Assembly (NCBI GenBank): GCA_035444205.1
Contig: DAOMOD010000119.1
Location: 1-13,050, forward strand
Source: DAOMOD01 sp035444205
GTDB taxonomy: Bacteria; Pseudomonadota; Gammaproteobacteria; Xanthomonadales; BPKI01
Direction: 5' to 3'
Length of the DNA stretch: 13,050 nucleotides
The notes under the pieces are model-generated. The model worked only from the letters and a program-made list of their open reading frames with translations. It was not told the origin of the DNA and searched no databases. A program made the translations under genes and the position numbers. Of this stretch, positions 7,501 to 13,050 are shown piece by piece; positions within the stretch are counted from its first letter, which is position 1; each line of letters starts with the position of its first letter.

Positions 7501-8085
7501 CAGCGTGGCGAGCTGTGCTTCCAGCGCGGCCGGGTTGTTGTCGAAATGGCGCAGCGCGGCAGCCACCGCGTCGGCCGCGGCATCGCCGTCTTCCAGGTGC
7601 AGGAGTGTGGCGCGCGCTGCCTGCGCATGCAGGGTGCGAGCGTCCTCGGTCACCTTCAGGCTGCCCCCGACTTCGGACAGGATCGGGCTCTGCCGTACCA
7701 GCGCGGCGCACAGCGCGTCGATGGTCATCACGCGCAGGCGCTGCGGGCAGTCGTCGAGGCTCCAGCCCTGCGCTTCGGCATGCGCGCGCGCGGCGCGGGC
7801 GAGGCGCCAGGTTTCGCGCTTGAAAGGCGCCTCGGGCGGCGTGTCGCAGGCGGCGCCGGCCAGTTGCTCGAGGATGCGCTGGCGCATCTCGGCGGCGGCC
7901 TTGCGCGTGAAGGTGATGGCGATGATCGCCTCCGGCGCGTCCACCGTCGGCAGCAGGGCCAGCACGCGGCGGATCAGCAGCTCGGTCTTGCCGGCGCCGG
8001 CCGGGGCCTGGACGATCAGGCTGCGGCCGGTATCGAGCGCGGCCTGGCGCGCGTCGCGGTCTTCGCGGAGCAATGCGTCGCTCAT
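4574..8085 (-). CDS. AddA/RecB-like UvrD-family helicase with C-terminal PD-(D/E)XK nuclease (interrupted by assembly gap)
   Basis: This is the motor and nuclease subunit of a double-strand-break end-processing complex, preparing DNA ends for RecA. From the ATG at 8085, superfamily 1 motifs are Walker A APAGAGKT (27-34), TFTRKAAAEMR (58-68), LVDEFQDTS (about 412) and GDPMQSIYRFR, followed by LNFRSQ. Beyond the gap come MTIHKAKGLEFDHVLLPG (near 5630-5665), the nuclease motif WIIDFKTG (near 4750-4775) and YGDQLRRY (near 4672-4698). The N-run at 5958-6001 interrupts the gene: 694 codons are readable before it and 460 after. The two halves are in different frames only because 44 is not the true gap length; the missing length should be a multiple of three. 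About 1,155 aa plus the missing piece fits AddA/RecB size. The ATG overlaps the addB-like stop as ATGA, and GGGGA lies about six bases upstream. I leave the symbol blank because this gammaproteobacterial group is distinct from classical AddA and RecB. Confidence 0.9.
5958..6001. other. Assembly gap (44 N) inside the AddA-like gene
   Basis: There are 44 undetermined bases. The protein reads ...LQDTHPWA before and ALSADGSARL... after in the direction of the gene, but in different frames if exactly 44 bases are kept. This marks an estimated or filler gap, not a real frameshift. Confidence 0.97.
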
Positions 8086-10889
8086 GACGCTTCCCCTTCG
8101 TCCTCGAGGGCGCGCAGCGGCTGCGCCTCGCGGATGCGGCACAGGGCGAACAGGTCGCAACGCGTGCATGCCTGCGGCTTGGGATGGACGATGGCGTAGC
8201 CGTCGCGCACTTCGGCAGCCAGCGTTTCCAGGGTGCTGCGCCAGTACGCGCGCAGGCTGTCCCAGTCCTCGATGCCGCTGCCGCTGCGCTTCAGGGCTTC
8301 GGCGGTGGCCTTGACCTCGGGCAGCCAGCCGTCTTCGGCGGCGACACCGCAGAATCCGACCTGGCCGGTCTTCAGTCCGGCATAGGCCACGCCGCGACAG
8401 CCGTCGTCGAGCAGTGCGTACAGCGGCAACTGCGGCGCTTCCGGGCGGGCATCGACGAAGCGCGCGACGATGTCGCCGGTCTTGTAGTCGATGACCACGC
8501 GGCTGCCGTCGAGCATGCGATCGACGCGGTCGACGCGCAGGCCGAGACGGATGCCGGCCAGGTCGATCTCGGCCTTCTCCTCGATCTGTTCGACGGCGAA
8601 GGGCGGGCGCTCCACCTCCAGCGCCAGCAGGCGCTCGATGTTGCCGGCCAGGCGGTCGGCTTCCAGCGCGCGCAGGCGTGCGCCGATGCGATGCGGCTGG
8701 CGGCGCGCCAGTTCATCCAGTGCGGCCTCGACGCAGGCAGCCACGCGGTCGCGGCGCCCGGCATCGCCGAGAGTGCGCAGTCCGGGCAGATCCTGCGTCT
8801 CGCGCCAGAAGCGCGCCAGCGCCTCGTGCGCCAGCGTGCCGCGCTCGAAGTGGTCCAGCGGCAACTGCGGATCGTCGAGCGCGGCGGCGCCCAGGTGATG
8901 ACGCGCATAGCCGCGGAACGGACACTGCGCCTGGTCGGCGAGGCGGGCGACACCGCCGGGGACGACACCGCTCGCGGACGGCGGCGCGATGCCGTCCTCC
9001 AGCAGCTCCTGCGCGCGTGCGGCGAACAACGCGCGCCAGCGCGGTGGCAGCGTGTCCGCGGCGTCTTCCGGGGGGGCATCCGATGGGGTGTCGCCATGCC
9101 CTGCCAGCGCGGCGAAACGAGACGACGCGGATGCCACGCATGCGAGATCGCGGAACAGCGGGCTGACCGCACGCCGGCGGTCGCCGTCCATGCAGGCGTG
9201 ACTGACGACGATGTCGGGCGCAGCTTCCAGCAGGCGCTGGCCGACGCGGCGCGCGAAGGCCAGCTCGCCCGCCGCGGTGGCATGCGGCAGGTCGTGCTGG
9301 CGCTGCACGTTCAGCGGCAGCAGCGGATGCGGTTCGGCGCGCGGTGGAAAGGCGTCCTCATCCATGCCGAGGATGCGCAGATGATCGAAGGCGAGCCCGC
9401 CCGCCTCCAGGGCGCCCAGCACCTGGATCGGCACCGGCGGCGAGCGCGGCTGGAAGCTTTGCTCGCCAGCGAGCTGGTCGAGCAGCGCCACCGCTTGCGC
9501 CGGCCCCAGCCGCGGTGCGACGCGGCCGAGTGCGGCGAACTCGGCCAGCAGGCGCTGCCAGGCTTCCACCGCCTGGTAGGCGGCACTGTCGAGGGGTACA
9601 GGCCCGGGCCAACCGAGCGTGATCAGCGCGGTACTGATGCGTTCGCTCCAGACGCCGGGCGCGGCGGCATCGGCCGGCAGGCGCATCTGGCGCAGCGGGG
9701 CGATGTCGGTGTCGTGCGGCTTGATGCGCTGGCGGGCGTCCTTGCGCAGGCGCAGATCCTCGAAGGCGGCCGCGGCAGTGCGGTCGCGCGCACCCCAGAA
9801 TCGCGACAGCAGGCAGGCGCGCGCCTCCGCCGGCGTCGCGCCGTCGCGACTGGCGAACCAGCGCAGCCAGGCCAGCGCGTCGCGCACCGGCGCCGTCTCG
9901 CTGAGCGGAAGGCCCAGGGAGACGTTGTAGGGGCGCAACGCACCGGGCCGGCGCGCCGGGCACAGCACTTCGTCGAACACGCGCACCAGGTCGGCGCGCA
10001 GGGCGGCGAGATCGGCGGCGACGATGCCGATGCGCGCACCGGCATCGGCCTCGGCCAGGGCCCGCGCCCAGCGTGCCGCGGCGCGCAGTTCCTGTTCGGT
10101 GGTGAGGGCTTCGACGCGGACGGCGCGAGGCGTGCCATCGCCTTCGGTAGGAGCGGCGACAGCCGCGATGGACGTCGCGCCCTCGACCGAAGGCTGGTCG
10201 CGGCTGTCGCCGCTCCTACAGGGTGTTGCCCATGCCGCTGCGAGTCGACAGATCTTCGCACCGCGTGCGGCCATGGTCTCCAGCAACCGCACCTGCGCCG
10301 GCACCAGCGTATCGAAACCGGCCAGCACCACCACGCCCGGCACGGGCATGCTGCCGGCCGCGATCAGGCGTGTCATGCGTGCCGGCAGCTCGTCGGCATC
10401 GATGGCCCCGAGTTTCGCCAGGCGCTTCGCATAGCGATCGGCCCAGCGGTTGAAGGCGGCGACATCGGCGTTGTCGCCGTCGTCGAAGGGTCTCCTCAAC
10501 TCGAAATCGAGCGTGCGTTCCCAGGCTTCCGCCGCCAGCCGCGCCGCCTGTTCGCCGCGCAGCAGCGGCAGCGTGTCGCGGTCGGCCTCCACCACCGCGC
10601 GCCACAGCGCCAGCGATTCCGCCGACGACAGCGCCGAAGGCAGTGCATCCCCGGCAAGTGCCGCCAGCCGCTGCGCCTCATCCCACTGCTGTGCAAGCCA
10701 TAGCGGCAGCGTGTACAGCGGCGGCGTCGGCCAGGCACTGTCGCCGGCATCGCTGCGGACGCGCGCGTAGGCGACATCGAGCGCCTGCACCAACCGCCGC
10801 GTCGCGCCCAGCACCAGCGGCGGGTCGGCCGCCTCGGCAAGGCGTGCAAACAGCGTGTCCTGGCTCAGGTGCTCGAGGGCGTCCAGCAT
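8082..10889 (-). CDS. AddB-like PD-(D/E)XK nuclease, partner of the AddA-like helicase (TIGR03623-type 'probable DNA repair protein')
   Basis: This 935-aa protein is the second subunit of the helicase-nuclease. Its N-terminal two-thirds has the fold pattern of an inactive UvrD-like helicase: the usual Walker A position reads PPLVLGATRR with no GKT. The C-terminal third carries a nuclease domain with GTLAHEALARFW and the catalytic SRVVIDYKTGD. Four cysteines are placed to hold an iron-sulfur cluster as in B. subtilis AddB: C656 (QCPFRGY), then C908, C911 and C917 (CTRCDLFALC). The size agrees with the roughly 900-aa family. The ATG at 10889 is supported by AGGA seven bases upstream. The stop overlaps the next gene's start (ATGA), so production of the two subunits is coupled. 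Residues 224-248 are encoded by a REP-type palindrome inserted in frame, probably forming an extra surface loop. Possible leader hairpins lie upstream. Confidence 0.9.
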   Translation of the reverse strand: MLDALEHLSQDTLFARLAEAADPPLVLGATRRLVQALDVAYARVRSDAGDSAWPTPPLYTLPLWLAQQWDEAQRLAALAGDALPSALSSAESLALWRAVVEADRDTLPLLRGEQAARLAAEAWERTLDFELRRPFDDGDNADVAAFNRWADRYAKRLAKLGAIDADELPARMTRLIAAGSMPVPGVVVLAGFDTLVPAQVRLLETMAARGAKICRLAAAWATPCRSGDSRDQPSVEGATSIAAVAAPTEGDGTPRAVRVEALTTEQELRAAARWARALAEADAGARIGIVAADLAALRADLVRVFDEVLCPARRPGALRPYNVSLGLPLSETAPVRDALAWLRWFASRDGATPAEARACLLSRFWGARDRTAAAAFEDLRLRKDARQRIKPHDTDIAPLRQMRLPADAAAPGVWSERISTALITLGWPGPVPLDSAAYQAVEAWQRLLAEFAALGRVAPRLGPAQAVALLDQLAGEQSFQPRSPPVPIQVLGALEAGGLAFDHLRILGMDEDAFPPRAEPHPLLPLNVQRQHDLPHATAAGELAFARRVGQRLLEAAPDIVVSHACMDGDRRRAVSPLFRDLACVASASSRFAALAGHGDTPSDAPPEDAADTLPPRWRALFAARAQELLEDGIAPPSASGVVPGGVARLADQAQCPFRGYARHHLGAAALDDPQLPLDHFERGTLAHEALARFWRETQDLPGLRTLGDAGRRDRVAACVEAALDELARRQPHRIGARLRALEADRLAGNIERLLALEVERPPFAVEQIEEKAEIDLAGIRLGLRVDRVDRMLDGSRVVIDYKTGDIVARFVDARPEAPQLPLYALLDDGCRGVAYAGLKTGQVGFCGVAAEDGWLPEVKATAEALKRSGSGIEDWDSLRAYWRSTLETLAAEVRDGYAIVHPKPQACTRCDLFALCRIREAQPLRALEDEGEAS
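10140..10220. repeat. REP/BIME-type palindrome inserted in frame in the addB-like gene
   Basis: The 22-base stretch at 10147-10168 (starting gtaggagcggcgacagcc) is an exact reverse complement of 10198-10219. A second nested pair, GCCTTCGGT at 10140-10148 and ACCGAAGGC at 10186-10194, offers an alternative fold. The GTAGGAGCGGC core is typical of dispersed palindromic repeats of Xanthomonadales and pseudomonads (known from memory). The insert is about 81 bp (27 codons) and leaves the reading frame open, adding a Ser/Ala/Gly-rich segment to the protein. Confidence 0.85.
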
Positions 10890-10913
10890 CCGTGCATCCT
10901 ACCGTTGCGCATC

Positions 10914-10966
10914 TCACCGGGTGAAACCGGGCGACCGCCTGTCGCCGCCTTGGCACCTTTCGTGCC
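10914..10966. promoter_or_regulatory. Three tandem short inverted repeats in the addB-like leader
   Basis: Three palindromes lie in a row 25-77 bp upstream of the addB-like ATG. They are TCACC-G-GGTGA (10914-10924), GGCGAC-cgcct-GTCGCC (10930-10946) and GGCAC-ctttc-GTGCC (10952-10966). They may form leader RNA hairpins or be protein-binding sites. No clear sigma-70 promoter is seen for either divergent gene in 10890-11146. Confidence 0.35.
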
Positions 10967-11146
10967 TGTCTTGGGCCTGGGACACTGCAACTGCATGTGA
11001 AGCCGTAACCGTTTGCCGCGGGGAGCGCGGAAGGCGCGCATCTCGACGGGCGCGGAGCCATGGAATGTTTGCGCCGGCCGGCTTGCTCGCAATTCAGGAA
11101 TATGGCGAACTGCGACTGTGCAATCGACCCGGAAGGAGCAGGCGTC

Positions 11147-12970
11147 ATGAAGACCATACTCGCGATCCTGGTGTCGGGCTGGGCCGCTCTCGCCTCGGCG
11201 GAGCAGCCGCTGGCCGAGGCGCCGGCCTCGGCGCATCCGAAATGTGATTCGTGGGCCGCCTGCGAGGTTGTGCTGCGGCAGCTCGCCGTAGGCTCGCCAT
11301 ACGGGGTCACAGGCGAACAGGCGGCGTTCGCCGAGAGCCTTCACCGCGTGGCGCCCGATGCCTGGTCGGAAGTGGCCGCGCTCGCGGTTGACGACGATCC
11401 GGGGCTTCGCAATCTTGCCGGCTACGCCATGGGCGAATGGACGCCTCTGACCGATGATCTGATTCCGGAGATCGTCGCGGCGCTCAATCGCGACCCAGGG
11501 GGCTGGCCAGCACGCGCACTCGCACGCCTGGGCACACCGGCCGCCATTGAGGCCATCATCGACGAGGTGGTTCGATACCCGCGGGGCGGTCAGGGCACCT
11601 GGGCGCTTACCCAGGTCTTGCCCGCGGCGCTTCCGCAGGTTCTGGCTGCGCTTGAGGTCGAGGAAAACGACCATCTCGTCGTCGGTCTGTCTGATGCACT
11701 CGACTCCCTGGTTTGGCTGCATACGGACACCGAAAACCGTCCTTCGCTGTGGCGGGCGACGGTAGTCGGAATGGTCGAAGCAGCCACCCAACCNNNNNNN
11801 NNNGCCTTCAACGAGTCCGCCAAGGTACGCATAACAAAGGTTCTCGACATGTCTGCTCCGCTCGAGGGTGTGAGCTTGGCGCCTCTATATCCAAACCTCC
11901 ACTCGGCAAACGACGAACTGCAGCGTGTAACGTCGAGACTATTGATGGCGCAAGGCGATCCGGTGATGCTCGAACCGCTGGTCGAACTCTGCGCTGCGTA
12001 TATCAGAGACGACCCCGATACACCCGAAGAGCTACTGGACCACGCGGGCTGCACGCACGCGCTCGCGCGCATCGGCCATCGTGCTGCCAAGTTCGCGCCT
12101 CACATCGCGGACTTGATCGAAAGGGCCTCGGGTCATGCACCGACCGACGCCGTCGAGATGCTTGGCTTCCTCGGGAACGATCAAGTGTCGCCTCAGCTCG
12201 TTCGACTGCTGGATTCCGCCGACGACCGTATCGTGACCTCTGCGTTGGAGGCGATCTGGCGACTGGACGCTCAGAGCGCGCTACTTGCCGTCGAGCTAGT
12301 GGCGAGAAGGCATTGGTATGGGCCAGTCCGGGAGTTCGCGGCGCGCGTGGCAATGGCCCTGACCGGAGGCGACAGTGCGCCTGTACAAGAAGCGCTCGCG
12401 CTCGATTCTCATGAGGAACGACTCACAGGCAAGCATATCTGGGGCTTGCCGCTCTACTCGCGGGTACCGGGGAATCGCAACTGTGCCCATTGGAGATCAG
12501 GTCTGGATCGTGGGGAGTTCCTTCCCAACGCTCCTGCGGACCTTCAAGACGCCGCCGCACACATCCACAGGGCGGTCACAGCAGTCCGCTTCGGGAACGG
12601 ATCCCTTGTCGGCGTCCATCATGGGGAGTTTGGGGGCGGCCTCGTTTTCGTGAAGAAAGGAAACCCGGATCATCGGATTTCTCCCGAGAACGTCAATGCG
12701 TTGATCGAACTGGGTGACGGCGATGTGGCAGCCCTGCTCGGTCTGGCGCATCTAATCGACAGCGGCGGCTGGGTGGTGGTGCTGCGCGCCGATGCCATGG
12801 GCGTACCGGACATCGTCGAGCGAATCCGCCTGCCGTCCGCGCCGCACGGCGCGCGGCTCGAAGGCGAGCGCTGGCTGGTACCGATGGCCAATGGCCACGC
12901 GGTTTGGATAAGCCGCGATCTGTCCCTCACCCAGGCAACCTGCGCGGCGGAGGATCAGGTGGAACGGTGA
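11147..12970 (+). CDS. Exported HEAT-repeat protein of unknown function (small internal assembly gap)
   Basis: I do not recognise a named family. From the ATG at 11147 (607 aa) there is a clear signal peptide (MKTILAILVSGWAALASA, cleavage expected after ALASA), so a periplasmic or secreted place is likely. The start is strongly supported by GGAAGGAG eight bases upstream; an in-frame ATG at 11060 lacks this and precedes the signal peptide. About residues 50-400 consist of degenerate HEAT-like helical pairs, for example LIPEIVAALNRDPGGWPARA, ALPQVLAALEVEEN, and QVSPQLVRLLDSADDR followed by ALEAIWRL. Such solenoids usually bind proteins. About 400-607 is a different, strand-rich region with HHGEFGGGLVFV, NVNALIELGDGDVA, LAHLIDSGGWVVVLRAD and a WLVPMANGHAVWISRD end. 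Cysteines near both ends could form disulfides. Ten N at 11794-11803 (residues 216-219) keep the frame. It diverges from the addB-like gene and has no obvious partner in view. Confidence 0.8.
   Translation: MKTILAILVSGWAALASAEQPLAEAPASAHPKCDSWAACEVVLRQLAVGSPYGVTGEQAAFAESLHRVAPDAWSEVAALAVDDDPGLRNLAGYAMGEWTPLTDDLIPEIVAALNRDPGGWPARALARLGTPAAIEAIIDEVVRYPRGGQGTWALTQVLPAALPQVLAALEVEENDHLVVGLSDALDSLVWLHTDTENRPSLWRATVVGMVEAATQXXXXAFNESAKVRITKVLDMSAPLEGVSLAPLYPNLHSANDELQRVTSRLLMAQGDPVMLEPLVELCAAYIRDDPDTPEELLDHAGCTHALARIGHRAAKFAPHIADLIERASGHAPTDAVEMLGFLGNDQVSPQLVRLLDSADDRIVTSALEAIWRLDAQSALLAVELVARRHWYGPVREFAARVAMALTGGDSAPVQEALALDSHEERLTGKHIWGLPLYSRVPGNRNCAHWRSGLDRGEFLPNAPADLQDAAAHIHRAVTAVRFGNGSLVGVHHGEFGGGLVFVKKGNPDHRISPENVNALIELGDGDVAALLGLAHLIDSGGWVVVLRADAMGVPDIVERIRLPSAPHGARLEGERWLVPMANGHAVWISRDLSLTQATCAAEDQVER
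11794..11803. other. Assembly gap (10 N) inside the HEAT-repeat gene
   Basis: There are ten undetermined bases. The same reading frame gives plausible HEAT-like protein on both sides, so the stated gap size is compatible with the true frame. Confidence 0.97.
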
Positions 12971-13050
12971 ACATGCGGGTGAACCGGAAGGGCTCTGGGT
13001 CCGCAAAGGACGCTGAGCGGACATCCATTCTCAGAGCGCCCGGCGAAGCG

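Noticed and set aside
5932..8199. Long plus-strand open frame opposite the AddA-like gene
   Set aside because: It is antisense to a gene with clear helicase motifs. Its composition (rich in Q, H, R, G) is typical of a high-GC shadow frame, and it runs through the gap.
8184..10703. 839-codon plus-strand open frame opposite the AddB-like gene
   Set aside because: It has no recognisable domain and a biased Gln/Arg/Ala composition, and the opposite strand has motifs, a ribosome site and coupled stop/start signals.
11060..11146. Upstream in-frame start of the HEAT-repeat protein
   Set aside because: It would bury the signal peptide, and the strong GGAAGGAG site belongs to the ATG at 11147.
12973..13050. 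Open frame from an ATG two bases after the HEAT gene stop to the window end (26 codons)
   Set aside because: It is too short to judge and has no ribosome site. The GCAAAGGACGC phrase looks like intergenic repeat DNA that often gives spurious small ORFs.
1..13050. CRISPR array, tRNA/rRNA genes, insertion sequence or prophage genes
   Set aside because: I saw no regularly spaced repeats, no tRNA-like cloverleaf, and no transposase, integrase or phage structural motifs on either strand.

Overview
This is a high-GC, densely coding stretch of a gammaproteobacterial chromosome, probably from the Xanthomonadales (Lysobacter/Rhodanobacter-like). I infer this from codon use, from the TIGR03623-type AddB partner of a UvrD-like helicase-nuclease, from a pilin-like head domain of the kind seen in that group, and from several REP-like palindromes. 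Two N-runs (5958-6001 and 11794-11803) show it is a gapped scaffold, so two genes are incomplete.

Layout: positions 1-206 hold no gene, only repeat-like inverted sequences. Six or seven transcription steps then run leftward on the minus strand. Read in their own direction from about 10889 they are: an AddB-like nuclease, an AddA-like helicase-nuclease (joined by an ATGA overlap), a VapB/VapC toxin-antitoxin pair with its own promoter and operator, a membrane diguanylate cyclase with a 7TMR-DISM sensor, an ADP-ribosylglycohydrolase, and a membrane-anchored coiled-coil protein with a pilin-like C-terminal head. On the plus strand, diverging from the addB-like gene, lies one exported HEAT-repeat protein (11147-12970).

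Functional grouping: the addB/addA-like pair is one translationally coupled operon for double-strand-break end processing. VapBC is an autonomous two-gene module placed just after it, and a likely terminator of the repair operon overlaps the vapB promoter. The diguanylate cyclase and the ADP-ribosylglycohydrolase are 27 bp apart and probably co-transcribed, which would couple c-di-GMP signalling with reversal of ADP-ribosylation; that link is inference. The pilin-like protein and the HEAT protein have no assigned function.

The observations most worth following are a REP-type palindrome translated in frame inside the addB-like gene, the unusual TM/coiled-coil/pilin-head architecture, and the compact overlap of terminator, promoter and operator repeats before vapB. 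I saw no convincing new defence or mobile system.
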